Assembly (NCBI GenBank): GCA_964436125.1
Contig: CAYTBT010000047.1
Span: forward strand, 1 to 17,991
Source: CAYRFF01 sp964436125
GTDB taxonomy: Bacteria; Bacteroidota; Bacteroidia; Chitinophagales; Saprospiraceae
Direction of reading: 5' to 3'
Length of the DNA: 17,991 nt
In this document: in pieces, positions 6,793-15,028 of the stretch
Position numbering within the stretch: the first letter of the stretch is position 1
Layout: each line of letters opens with the position of its first letter
Made by a program: the position numbers and the translations under genes
Notes under the pieces: model-generated
What the model was told of the DNA's origin: nothing
The model's database searches: none
What the model saw: the letters and a program-made list of their open reading frames with translations, nothing else

Positions 6793-9234
6793 ATGCATAA
6801 AATCGGGCTTATCATAGCTGTAATCCTCGTCGGATTGTACACCTACTTGGGTGAAACTACTTTTACAATTGATGGCACGCAATTGCCACCTATAGTTAAA
6901 TTCATGAATCCATATACGGGATTCTGGGCAAATGCTGTTCCCATTAATAATTCAGAAGTGAAAAAGGAATTTAATCTATCTGAACTTTCATCAGAAGGCA
7001 CCGTGGTATTTGATCAATATGCAGTTCCTCATATCTATGCCGATAATGCACTAGATGTCTATCGACTACAAGGATATGTGCACGCAAGTGAACGTCTGTG
7101 GCAGATGGACATGATCTCCCGGGCAGCCGGTGGCATGCTCGCAGAAATCCTCGGGAAATCTGCTTTGCAACACGACATCCATCAACGTAAAGCAGGTATG
7201 CTCTACGCAGCTGAAAATGCCCTGGAAGAAATTAAAAAGAATGAAAAAGCTATTGCTTTTCTGAATGCCTATTGCGAGGGCGTCAATGCTTATGTAAATG
7301 GCCTCGATGCAAGTGAATATCCTCTGGAATATAAATTGATGAACTTTGAACCCAGAGAATGGAAACCGATTGATATCATGCTTATTTTCAAGCAGATGGC
7401 TTATGATCTCTGTTACATCCATTACGATATGGAGTCCACCTTGACAAGGCAATACATGGGAGCGGCAAAGTACGATTCCTTATTTACCACAATGCTCGAT
7501 CGTACATATCCCGTAATTCCTGCACAAGATTACTGGACTCCTCGAGATATCCCGATTATGCCGGATTCCATTATCTATAAAGTCCCATTTTCCTTTGAGA
7601 AACAATATAAAGCCGCACATATCGACAAGGATAACGGAAGTAACAACTGGGCGGTCAGCGGCGCAATTACCACCACGGGAACGCCCATTCTCGCCAATGA
7701 TCCACACCTCGGCTTAAGTTTGCCTTCAATCTGGTATGAAAATCACTTAAATACCGACAAGATGAACGTTTACGGCGTGAGTATTCCCGGTGTACCTAGC
7801 GTAGTTATCGGCTTTAATGATCATATCGCCTGGGGACTTACCAATGTCGGTCAGGATGTTGCCGACTGGCGCAAACTCGATTGGCAAGACAAGGATTTTG
7901 ATAGCTATATTCTCGATTCTACAATACATAAGACCATATTGAGGAAAGAGAAGATTGCAATTAAAGGCAGTGACACGCTTGTCCTTCCTATTTATCTCAC
8001 GGAAGCGGGTATCGTTTCTTATACGCAAGATACGACAGATGTCCGTTATGGTCTGGCTTTTTACTGGCTCGCTCATCATGAACCGGCCGGCGCCAATGAG
8101 CTTATCGCCATCCACAATCTCAATATTGCCCATAATCTCGCAGAATATCGGGCGGCAATCGCACTATTCGGTTCTCCGGCGCAGAATTTTGTCTTTGCCA
8201 GCACGGAAGGTGATATCGCGCTCACCGTGCAAGGTCGCTTCCCGATAAAAGCCGCCGATGCTGGAAAATATGTTCAGAAATTCACCGATTCGGATCAATT
8301 GTACACGAACTTTATCCCTTCCGACAAATTGCCACACCAGATTAATCCGGAGAGGAATTATGTCGCTTCCGCAAATCAGGTTTCGACCGCAAGCGGCTAT
8401 CCGTACTACTACAATAGCACGATATTTGAACATTTCAGAAACCGGTATATGAATTCCTATCTCGATACTGCAAGCAATTTAAGCATCCAGGACATCGAAG
8501 CTCTCCAGCTTTCCAATTATTCCAAGGAAGCCGAACTCGCATTGAATGTTTTACTCCCTATTCTTGAAAATGTAGAGTTGAATGCAGAGGCAAAACCCCT
8601 GATCAAGCAATTAAAAGACTGGAACTATGAATTTGACAAGGATTCTCAGGTAGCTGTGCTTTACTCCTTATTTATCGATCATTTAATGCACAATGCTTGG
8701 GATGAATTCAATGTAGAAGTCGATCAGGACATCCTGCGATATCCCGGAATCTATAAAACCATCAGATTGCTGGAAGCAGATACAAGCTTCAGCTATTTAC
8801 TCCATAAAACAGATGGTTCAACTTATCCATCTAAGCTGAAGCTCGTAAAACAAAGCTTTCTTGCCGCCTGTAAAGATTACAATCAACAGCTCAAAGCAGA
8901 TTCCGAATTAAAATGGGCAGATTATAAAGGCACTAGGATAATGCATCTCGCAGGAATACCCGCTTTTTCATCCGACACACTCTATTCCGGTGGCCATGAT
9001 TCAGCATTAAATGCACAGAAAGAACATCACGGTCCTTCCTGGCGTATGGTCGTTTCGCTGAGCACACCGGTGAAGGCTTATGGTGTCTATCCGGGAGGGC
9101 AAAGCGGCAATCCCGGCTCGCCTTACTACGACAACATGATTGCTGACTGGGTAAATGGAGAATATCACCTCCTGCAGCATCCGCAGGATCCGAGCAATAT
9201 TGCAGAACCGATAAAAAAATGGACATTTGAATAA
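6793..9234 (+). CDS. Penicillin acylase family N-terminal-nucleophile hydrolase
   Basis: Members hydrolyse amide bonds of N-acylated compounds such as beta-lactams or acyl-homoserine lactones. The natural substrate here is unknown. The 813-residue precursor has the usual length. A hydrophobic N-terminal segment (about residues 4-20) suggests export or membrane anchoring. The family matures by self-cleavage before a serine. In this protein that is Ser283 in NGSNNWAVSG, so an alpha chain and spacer would precede a beta chain of about 530 residues. Further landmarks are ANDPHLGL, PGVPSVVIGFNDHIAWG and the likely oxyanion-hole Asn528 in NYVASANQ. The C-terminal part has GGHDSALNA and a PGGQSGNPGSPYYDN block typical of the family. 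The stop codon overlaps the next gene's ATG by one base, so the two are probably translated together. Confidence 0.93.
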   Translation: MHKIGLIIAVILVGLYTYLGETTFTIDGTQLPPIVKFMNPYTGFWANAVPINNSEVKKEFNLSELSSEGTVVFDQYAVPHIYADNALDVYRLQGYVHASERLWQMDMISRAAGGMLAEILGKSALQHDIHQRKAGMLYAAENALEEIKKNEKAIAFLNAYCEGVNAYVNGLDASEYPLEYKLMNFEPREWKPIDIMLIFKQMAYDLCYIHYDMESTLTRQYMGAAKYDSLFTTMLDRTYPVIPAQDYWTPRDIPIMPDSIIYKVPFSFEKQYKAAHIDKDNGSNNWAVSGAITTTGTPILANDPHLGLSLPSIWYENHLNTDKMNVYGVSIPGVPSVVIGFNDHIAWGLTNVGQDVADWRKLDWQDKDFDSYILDSTIHKTILRKEKIAIKGSDTLVLPIYLTEAGIVSYTQDTTDVRYGLAFYWLAHHEPAGANELIAIHNLNIAHNLAEYRAAIALFGSPAQNFVFASTEGDIALTVQGRFPIKAADAGKYVQKFTDSDQLYTNFIPSDKLPHQINPERNYVASANQVSTASGYPYYYNSTIFEHFRNRYMNSYLDTASNLSIQDIEALQLSNYSKEAELALNVLLPILENVELNAEAKPLIKQLKDWNYEFDKDSQVAVLYSLFIDHLMHNAWDEFNVEVDQDILRYPGIYKTIRLLEADTSFSYLLHKTDGSTYPSKLKLVKQSFLAACKDYNQQLKADSELKWADYKGTRIMHLAGIPAFSSDTLYSGGHDSALNAQKEHHGPSWRMVVSLSTPVKAYGVYPGGQSGNPGSPYYDNMIADWVNGEYHLLQHPQDPSNIAEPIKKWTFE

Positions 9235-9626
9235 TGAATAAGCTCGTCAGATACCTCATTGCAATCTTCTTAATAATCCTCATCAATCACATTGCCTTAT
9301 TTTGGCTGCCATGGTATCTGATTATGCCTATTACTGCTATTTTATGCTATATATTTATGGCAAGACCCGCTCAAGCTGCCATCATTGGCTTTCTCGCACT
9401 CTTTATCAGCTGGGCTACGCTTGCATACATAGCTGATGTGCAGAACAATTCAATCCTCAGTGGTAAAATAGGTGAATTATTCGGTGGATTAAGCTCTACT
9501 ACCCTTTGGATAGTCACCGGCCTGATCGGTGGTATAGGAGGACTTATAGGCGGCTGGCTGGGTGGTTTATTAACCATACAATTCCCTCTTATTCCCGAGG
9601 AACCTCAGGAAGATACTAATCCCTGA
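9234..9626 (+). CDS. Small integral membrane protein of unknown function
   Basis: I do not recognise this 130-residue protein. It is very hydrophobic, with about four membrane segments (near residues 5-24, 26-43, 46-66 and 91-114). The last is glycine-rich with repeated GG pairs and GxxxG spacing, which often mediates close helix packing. A short acidic, proline-containing tail (PEEPQEDTNP) follows. The start ATG shares its A with the TAA stop of the penicillin-acylase gene, which argues for translational coupling and perhaps a shared envelope role. No catalytic motif is visible. Confidence 0.75.
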   Translation: MNKLVRYLIAIFLIILINHIALFWLPWYLIMPITAILCYIFMARPAQAAIIGFLALFISWATLAYIADVQNNSILSGKIGELFGGLSSTTLWIVTGLIGGIGGLIGGWLGGLLTIQFPLIPEEPQEDTNP

Positions 9627-9664
9627 GATACGGAACCTTTTCACCATGAATAACGTAATATTCT

Positions 9665-10042
9665 ATGATGGAGGATATTTATAAAGAAGCAAAAAAGCGA
9701 GTAAGAAGAAAGCAAAATTTCAGAAAAGGCCTCATTACCTTCTGTATTATTGCTCCCTTATTGCTTTTCATTAATTTCAGAATAGCCCGCGGCTTTCCCT
9801 GGTCATTATTTGCTGTAGGTGGATGGGCAATCGGCCTTATTTCAGAATACCTCAAGATCTATGATGTCTTCGGCAGTGAGGACAAAGAAATTGAAAAGGA
9901 GATGAAAAGACTTAAACAACTTAAAAGACATTCTTTGGAAGACGATGCGGATTCTGAACAAGCTCTTCAAGATTTGCAATCAATGCAAGGAAGCAAGAGT
10001 AAGCCCAAACAAGCCAAATGGAATGACGATGACCTCGTATGA
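9665..10042 (+). CDS. 2TM-domain membrane protein
   Basis: The 125-residue protein fits the 2TM-domain family, common in Bacteroidota and of unknown function. A basic N-terminal helix (YKEAKKRVRRKQNFRKG) leads into two membrane helices (about residues 23-38 and 48-66, the second containing VGGWAIGLISEYLK). A charged lysine/glutamate-rich segment around KEIEKEMKRLKQL and a polar C-terminal tail ending in NDDDLV follow. Two ATGs lie back to back (9665 and 9668), and either could be the start. The gene comes 38 nt after the small membrane protein on the same strand and is convergent with the PAP2 gene 25 nt away. Function cannot be inferred beyond a membrane location. Confidence 0.8.
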   Translation: MMEDIYKEAKKRVRRKQNFRKGLITFCIIAPLLLFINFRIARGFPWSLFAVGGWAIGLISEYLKIYDVFGSEDKEIEKEMKRLKQLKRHSLEDDADSEQALQDLQSMQGSKSKPKQAKWNDDDLV

Positions 10043-10067
10043 TCAATTCCCCTTAAATTCAGAAGCA

Positions 10068-10646
10068 CTATGTGGCTTCCTTATTCAGAGTAAAAAACCG
10101 GTTAAACAGACTACCGAGCAGATAGCCAATGAGTGCTCCCAGAATAAAACCGGCAAGTACATCCGATGGGTAATGCACACCGACGTATATCTGCCCCAAT
10201 CCAATCGTAATCGCCCAGAATAGGATAAAATAATTAAAGTAACGGCTGATAAATCCTATTGTCACCACGAGAAAAACGGCAATCGCCATGTGATTGGCAG
10301 CATGATTACTGACAAAACTATATCCACTCCCACAACCCACAAGAGCAAATGTCCTCGCATCAACCACTGTCCCCTCGTGACAAGGCCGTGGACGCTCTAC
10401 CGTATCCTTGATTATCTGACTGCCGGTAAAATCCGTCACACCTACCGTTGCAAATAAAAATGCGATAAGAATCAGCGCTTTCTTCCACGGAAAATTCATC
10501 AAGAGAAAGAGGATAAGCATCGCATAAAATGGAAACCAAAACTCCATTTCACGCCAGTGCGGCACGATGGCATCCAAAAAACCATTTGCGCAAGCGTGAT
10601 TAAAAAAATTAAATAGGGCATAGTCCCAGTCGAGTATCGTCGTCAT
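10068..10646 (-). CDS. PAP2-family membrane phosphatase
   Basis: Type 2 phosphatidic acid phosphatases remove phosphate from lipids such as undecaprenyl diphosphate or phosphatidate at the membrane. The 192-residue protein has several hydrophobic helices and three phosphatase motifs. Motif 1 is K80...R87-P88 (KDTVERPRP), motif 2 is S113-N-H115 within SFVSNHAANH, and motif 3 is H158...D162 within VGVHYPSDV. Motif 3 normally begins SR, but here it reads GQ (Gln152), so the conserved arginine is missing. The helices between and after the motifs fit the usual six-helix layout. It is the only gene on the minus strand between the left edge and the tRNA-Ser gene, and it is divergent from glmM across a 150-nt spacer. 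The physiological lipid substrate cannot be read from the sequence. Confidence 0.9.
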   Translation of the reverse strand: MTTILDWDYALFNFFNHACANGFLDAIVPHWREMEFWFPFYAMLILFLLMNFPWKKALILIAFLFATVGVTDFTGSQIIKDTVERPRPCHEGTVVDARTFALVGCGSGYSFVSNHAANHMAIAVFLVVTIGFISRYFNYFILFWAITIGLGQIYVGVHYPSDVLAGFILGALIGYLLGSLFNRFFTLNKEAT

Positions 10647-10745
10647 ATTACCGCATATATTTTATCTTCAGTTTATCCGTCATAGGCTGTATAACAAGAG
10701 CAAAGTAAGTAATTTCCTCGGAAACCGACACGCAAATCGGAAAAC

Positions 10746-10776
10746 TTGTCATCTTTTGTAGTTCTTTGTACCTTTG
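10746..10776 (+). promoter_or_regulatory. Promoter of glmM
   Basis: TACCTTTG at 10769-10776 is an exact -7 match, and TTG at 10746-10748 lies 20 nt upstream as the -33. The GTG start of glmM comes 20 nt after the -7 box, leaving a leader of roughly 15 nt with no Shine-Dalgarno sequence. The same TTG could be misread as a start codon for a longer protein. Confidence 0.75.
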
Positions 10777-10796
10777 CAACCTTAAAATATAACACT

Positions 10797-12167
10797 GTGA
10801 CATTAATAAAATCAATTTCAGGAATCCGCGGGACCATCGGCGGCAAAGTAGGTGAAAATCTCACACCGATCGACATTGTTGAATGCACCGCAGCTTATGC
10901 GACATTTTTACTCAATAAAGGCGCGGCACCATCCGTCGTCGTAGGGCGTGACGGTAGAATTTCCGGCGCATCGGTTCAGAGCTACGTCATAGAAACCTTG
11001 AATGCAATGGGAATCGACACTATCGATGTCGGTTTAAGCACAACGCCCACCGTAGAATTCATGGTTGATAAATGCAATGCCGGCGGCGGAATCGTCATTA
11101 CAGCCAGCCATAATCCACAGCAGTGGAATGCCTTAAAATTCTTGAATTATAAAGGCGAATTTCTTTCCGCAGAAGATGGAAACGAAATACTCCGGATTAT
11201 CGCCGATAAAGAACTGATATTTGCAGAAATCGGTCATACGGGTAGCAATAAATTGCTCGACAATGCCATCAAAATGCATGTAGAAGCAATCTGCAACCTG
11301 GATTGTATCGATGTCGATGCAATTAAAGCACAGAATTACCATATCGTCGCCGATTGTATAAATTCCACAGGAGCGATTGCGCTCCCTATCCTCTTTGAAG
11401 CGTTAAACTGTAGCTACACCTTAATTAACAAAGAAGTCACAGGCAGATTTGCCCATAATCCCGAGCCTTTGGAGGGACATCTGACAGAACTGATGGATAC
11501 AGTGAAAGCCGAAAACGCCGACCTGGGCGTAGCCGTTGATCCCGATGTGGACAGGCTCGCACTCGTCACTGAAAAAGGGACTTATTTCGGAGAAGAATAT
11601 ACGCTCGTAGCATGTGCCGATTCCTTGCTTTCGCAAATGGGGGGAAATACCGTCTCCAATCTCTCTTCCTCCCGTGCATTGCGAGACATCACCGAGCAAT
11701 ATGGCGGTTCCTATGCAGCGGCTAAAGTAGGCGAAGTCAATGTCGTGAATGTCATGAAGAAAACCAATGCCATCATCGGCGGCGAAGGAAACGGTGGAGT
11801 CATCCTGCCGGCGCTCCATTATGGCCGGGATTCACTCGTAGGAATAACCATGGTACTCCATATTCTTGCAAAGCAAAACATCACCGCTTCAGAGTTGAGA
11901 AACAAATATCCGGATTACATTATTTCCAAGCATAAAATCCAACTGACGGATGATATGGATGTCGATAAAATCCTTGAAGATATCGCGGACCAATATGCCG
12001 ATTATGAAATAGACCGCCAGGACGGCGTTAAAATATACTTTGAAAAGAGTTGGGTGCACATGAGAAAATCCAATACGGAACCGATTATCCGTATTTATGC
12101 CGAAGATACCGACAAACAACAAGCCGATGCCCTGACAAGAAGATTTGAAAAAGAATTACTTAAATAG
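10797..12167 (+). CDS. glmM: Phosphoglucosamine mutase GlmM (phosphohexomutase)
   Basis: GlmM converts glucosamine-6-phosphate to glucosamine-1-phosphate, leading to UDP-GlcNAc for peptidoglycan. From GTG10797 the product has 456 residues and opens MTLIKSISGIRGTIGG, the usual start of Bacteroidota members. The phosphoserine loop is TASHNP with Ser104. The metal-binding loop is DPDVDR (248-253), the sugar-binding loop is GGEGNGG (328-334), and the phosphate-binding end has SNTEPIIRIYAE. A longer reading from TTG10746 would add 17 residues, but that TTG is the promoter's -33 element, so it is rejected. Some relatives act on phosphomannose or phosphoglucose, so the specificity is inferred. A cysteine desulfurase gene follows 32 nt downstream, probably in the same transcript. 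Confidence 0.92.
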   Translation: MTLIKSISGIRGTIGGKVGENLTPIDIVECTAAYATFLLNKGAAPSVVVGRDGRISGASVQSYVIETLNAMGIDTIDVGLSTTPTVEFMVDKCNAGGGIVITASHNPQQWNALKFLNYKGEFLSAEDGNEILRIIADKELIFAEIGHTGSNKLLDNAIKMHVEAICNLDCIDVDAIKAQNYHIVADCINSTGAIALPILFEALNCSYTLINKEVTGRFAHNPEPLEGHLTELMDTVKAENADLGVAVDPDVDRLALVTEKGTYFGEEYTLVACADSLLSQMGGNTVSNLSSSRALRDITEQYGGSYAAAKVGEVNVVNVMKKTNAIIGGEGNGGVILPALHYGRDSLVGITMVLHILAKQNITASELRNKYPDYIISKHKIQLTDDMDVDKILEDIADQYADYEIDRQDGVKIYFEKSWVHMRKSNTEPIIRIYAEDTDKQQADALTRRFEKELLK

Positions 12168-12199
12168 TTTCATTTACAAGAAGATTAAATTACCCGTTT

Positions 12200-13342
12200 A
12201 TGATATACTTTGACAATGCAGCAACGACCCCGATGTGCGACCGAGCATTGGAAGCAATGACCAAGGCACTGAAAGAGGACTACGGCAACCCATCTTCTAT
12301 CCATGCTGCCGGGAGAAAATCCCGTGCTCACATTGAGAAAGCACGTAAAAATATTGCTCAAGGTATTCACGCTGAAACAGGTGAAATTTATTTTACATCC
12401 TGCGGTACTGAATCCAATAATACCGCATTGAAAAATTCTGTGCGCGACCTCGACGTAGAATTAATCCTCTCCTCTCCTATTGAGCACCACAGTGTTTTAC
12501 ACACATTGGAAGCTATTGAGAAATCAGGTAAAGCTGCTGTACATTATCTCGAGATTGACGATACTGGACGCGTAAAACTTGAGGGTCTGGAAGAGCAATT
12601 AATGAAACATAAAGGGAAAAACATCCTCGTGTCCATCATGCATGCCAATAATGAGATAGGCACAGTCAATGACCTTGAGAAAATCGGAAATATCTGCAAG
12701 GAACACGGGGCTTATTTTCATTCTGACTGCGTTCAGACGCTTACGCATCTTCCCATTGATGTTAAGAAATTCAATCTCTCTTTTCTCAGCGGTTCAGCAC
12801 ATAAATTTCACGGTCCCAAGGGAACGGGAATTCTCTTTATGAAGAAGAAAAACAAGCTCCATCCATTTATACACGGTGGCGGTCAAGAGCGAGAAATGCG
12901 TGCCGGCACGGAGAATATCGCCGGTATAATGGGTTTAAATGCTGCATTTACAGACGCTATGGAGCATTTTGACGATTATTGTAAGAAAGTGAGAGACTTG
13001 AGGACTTATTTTAAGAAAAATTTGATTGCTGAAATAAACGGCATTCAATTCAATGGCTGTCAAGAGAATTACCTTCAGACCATTCTCAACGTGTGCTTTC
13101 CGCCTCATCCCAAGAACAATATGCTGCTGCTCAACCTCGATCTACACGGCATCTGTGCGAGTAGTGGCAGTGCTTGCAGCTCAGGCGCTGATACCGGCTC
13201 ACATGTTTTAAAAGCGATAAATTGTGATCAAGCCGATAAAGTCAATATCCGCTTCTCTTTTTCACACTTGAACAAGAAAGCCGAGGTCGATACAACGATA
13301 AAAGTGCTGAAGGATATCTTTGCTTTAAAGCCGGTTGCTTAA
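12200..13342 (+). CDS. Cysteine desulfurase (IscS/NifS family)
   Basis: This PLP enzyme takes sulfur from cysteine, giving alanine and an enzyme-bound persulfide used for Fe-S clusters and tRNA thiolation. The 380-residue product has family length. It starts MIYFDNAATTP and has the cofactor-contacting FTSCGTESNN and SPIEHHSV segments. The PLP lysine is Lys202 in SAHKFHGPKG, and the active cysteine is Cys326 in SSGSACSSG. The loop GGGQEREMRAGTEN is also typical. ATG12200 puts the YFDNAATTP motif at the N terminus as in relatives. No iscU or other Fe-S assembly gene is adjacent, so the dedicated sulfur acceptor is not visible. Its neighbours glmM and ribD are on the same strand, but ribD appears to have its own promoter. 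Confidence 0.95.
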   Translation: MIYFDNAATTPMCDRALEAMTKALKEDYGNPSSIHAAGRKSRAHIEKARKNIAQGIHAETGEIYFTSCGTESNNTALKNSVRDLDVELILSSPIEHHSVLHTLEAIEKSGKAAVHYLEIDDTGRVKLEGLEEQLMKHKGKNILVSIMHANNEIGTVNDLEKIGNICKEHGAYFHSDCVQTLTHLPIDVKKFNLSFLSGSAHKFHGPKGTGILFMKKKNKLHPFIHGGGQEREMRAGTENIAGIMGLNAAFTDAMEHFDDYCKKVRDLRTYFKKNLIAEINGIQFNGCQENYLQTILNVCFPPHPKNNMLLLNLDLHGICASSGSACSSGADTGSHVLKAINCDQADKVNIRFSFSHLNKKAEVDTTIKVLKDIFALKPVA

Positions 13343-13346
13343 TATC

Positions 13347-13380
13347 TTTCCCTGCGGTAGCCATATTTTCCATATCTTTA
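13347..13380 (+). promoter_or_regulatory. Candidate promoter of ribD
   Basis: TATCTTTA at 13373-13380 is a near match to TAnnTTTG, and TTTC at 13347-13350 lies 22 nt upstream. The ribD ATG follows 20 nt after the -7 box, the same distance as at glmM. Confidence 0.5.
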
Positions 13381-13400
13381 CACAAGAGAAATTGTGCATT

Positions 13401-14432
13401 ATGGATCTTCATCATTTATTCATGCGCCGTGCACTGAGACTTGCGTCAAATGCCGGTCCGCAGATCAAACTTAATCCCCCTGTAGCTTGCCTTATCGTCT
13501 ATCGTAATCGCATTATCGGTGAAGGCTTCCACCAATGCTATGGGCACAATCACGCAGAAATAAATGCCCTCAATTCTGTCGCAGATGAGGATAAAAAATA
13601 CCTGTCTGAATCAACGGTTTATGTAACTCTTGAACCTTGTTCACATTATGGGAAAACACCTCCATGCGCCGAGCGACTTGTCAATATAGGCATAAAGCGC
13701 ATATTTATCGGTTGTCAAGACCCCAATCCCAAGGTTTCCGGCCGTGGCATAGATTTATTGAAGGATAATGGCATTGAGGTAATTTCGCCATTCATGGAAA
13801 GTAAATGCCGTGCTTTAATTCATCACTTCCTTGTCCATATTGAACAGAAACGTCCTTTCCTCTGCTTAAAATGGGCTCAATCCCACGATGGTTTTATAGG
13901 CAAAAAAGGCAAACGAATTTTCATCTCCGGAAAATCTGCACAATTTCAGGTACATCAATGGAGAGCAGGTTTTCAGGCTATTTTGGTCGGCTCAGGCACT
14001 GTGCTTACCGATAATCCTAGCCTCGATAATCGATTAATGCCCGGCTCTTCTCCTGATCGTATTATCCTCGACCGCAGAAAACGCTTAAGTGGAAGTGAAA
14101 ATGTGTTTAGAGAAGATGGCTGCCGCGTATTTTATTGCACTACCCTATCTGCCAATAAAAATTTATCGGCTCACATACAACAGATTGTCCTGGACAAGGA
14201 AAATTTCTTAAGCGACGCATTATCGGAATTATACAAGCATAGAATAGCAAGCATACTTGTGGAAGGTGGCGCCAAGGTCTTAAATGCTTTCCTCGACGCA
14301 GGCCTCTACGACCAAATTCGTTGTATTAAAAATAAGCATGACGTACATGGCAACATTAAAGCCCCGATATTCTCAGGGCGTCTCTTAGAACAATGGAAAC
14401 TCGATAATGATCAAATTTTTATTGCAGAATAA
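13401..14432 (+). CDS. ribD: Bifunctional riboflavin biosynthesis protein RibD
   Basis: RibD deaminates the pyrimidine intermediate of riboflavin synthesis (N-terminal domain) and reduces its ribosyl group (C-terminal domain). From ATG13401 the product has 343 residues, near the usual length. The deaminase domain has the zinc motif HAE (51-53) and PCSHYGKTPPC, giving ligands His51, Cys80 and Cys89 and catalytic Glu53. The reductase domain begins around residue 150 (RPFLCLKWAQSHDGFIG) and includes VGSGTVLTDNPSL and the ILVEGGAKVLNAFL segment. The frame is open further upstream to 13335, overlapping the desulfurase stop, but homology begins at MDLHHLFMRRAL. The last residues (GRLLEQWKLDNDQIFIAE) are a normal short C terminus. 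No other rib gene is in the window. Confidence 0.94.
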   Translation: MDLHHLFMRRALRLASNAGPQIKLNPPVACLIVYRNRIIGEGFHQCYGHNHAEINALNSVADEDKKYLSESTVYVTLEPCSHYGKTPPCAERLVNIGIKRIFIGCQDPNPKVSGRGIDLLKDNGIEVISPFMESKCRALIHHFLVHIEQKRPFLCLKWAQSHDGFIGKKGKRIFISGKSAQFQVHQWRAGFQAILVGSGTVLTDNPSLDNRLMPGSSPDRIILDRRKRLSGSENVFREDGCRVFYCTTLSANKNLSAHIQQIVLDKENFLSDALSELYKHRIASILVEGGAKVLNAFLDAGLYDQIRCIKNKHDVHGNIKAPIFSGRLLEQWKLDNDQIFIAE

Positions 14433-14741
14433 GAAGATATGGCACTGATTCCACGAGTATATCAAGAGCTGTTTTTATAGAGTTTCCCATTCTCAGAAGT
14501 CCCGGACCGGCAATAAAATAGACTATCTCACAGATAAAGTATGTTGTATAAGCACAAGCTTAATAATAACTATAGATATTGCCACCATTAAAAAAATGTA
14601 GTTAAGCTTGCTGAATCTGCAGCCTCGCTTCTTAGAGCGTAGGGCATAAAACCATTGCCCTGACTTGTTCAGAACCTAGATATATTCCTTCGGCTCTTTA
14701 TGTGGATGACATTTTTACCTTAACTCATCGCGCTTATATAC
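14433..14741. other. Intergenic stretch with no recognisable gene
   Basis: These 309 nt between ribD and the tRNA-Ser terminator contain no credible reading frame. The only structure I see is a small inverted repeat, AGGGCA...TGCCCT, near 14640-14661, with no U-tract after it. Confidence 0.5.
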
Positions 14742-14770
14742 AAAAAAAGCCATGCATAAAGCACGGCTTC
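14742..14770 (-). terminator. Intrinsic terminator of tRNA-Ser
   Basis: Read on the minus strand, AAGCCGTGC and GCATGGCTT form a nine-pair stem (one mismatch) around a five-base loop, followed by a run of seven T. It lies 7 nt past the 3' end of the tRNA. Confidence 0.85.
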
Positions 14771-14776
14771 TCTTTG

Positions 14777-14865
14777 CGGAGGAAGAGGGATTCGAACCCC
14801 CGATACGCGCAAACGTATGCTGGTTTTCAAGACCAGTGCAATCAACCAGGCTCTGCCATTCCTCC
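14777..14865 (-). tRNA. tRNA-Ser (anticodon UGA)
   Basis: On the minus strand the 89-nt gene starts GGAGGAATGGC. The seven-base acceptor stem GGAGGAA pairs with TTCCTCC, and the discriminator base is G. The anticodon arm is CTGGTCTTGAAAACCAG, giving anticodon TGA. A long variable arm (ATACG...CGTAT) makes it a class II tRNA, and the T arm has GGTTCGAATCC. No CCA is encoded. It has its own promoter and terminator. Confidence 0.95.
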
Positions 14866-14908
14866 GTTCAATGCAACCACAATCTGCGGCTGCTATCCTA
14901 TCGAGCGA

Positions 14909-14940
14909 CAAAGATATAACCAAGTTTCTAATTATTCAAA
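14909..14940 (-). promoter_or_regulatory. Promoter of tRNA-Ser
   Basis: On the minus strand, TTTG (14937-14940) and TATCTTTG (14909-14916) are separated by exactly 20 nt, a full match to the Bacteroidota consensus. The tRNA 5' end lies 43 nt downstream. Confidence 0.85.
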
Positions 14941-14975
14941 AACCTTAGCATTATTTTTCTTCAAGTTTAAACATG

Positions 14976-15007
14976 TTTCAAGGAAGCTCGTTTACTTGTT
15001 ATCTTTA
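14976..15007 (+). promoter_or_regulatory. Candidate promoter of the lipoprotein gene
   Basis: TTTC (14976-14979) lies 20 nt before TATCTTTA (15000-15007). The ATG at 15029 follows 21 nt after the -7 box, like the glmM and ribD arrangement. An upstream ATG at 15011 would sit at or before the expected transcription start. Confidence 0.55.
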
Positions 15008-15028
15008 ACTATGAAAAATATTGAACTA

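Noticed and set aside
12168..12199. Separate promoter for the cysteine desulfurase
   Set aside because: The 32-nt gap after glmM contains no TAnnTTTG box, so cotranscription with glmM is the simpler reading.
14702..15028. Long upstream extension of the lipoprotein frame
   Set aside because: It runs across the tRNA-Ser gene, both promoters and a terminator, and a lipoprotein signal begins only at Met15029 (or 15011).
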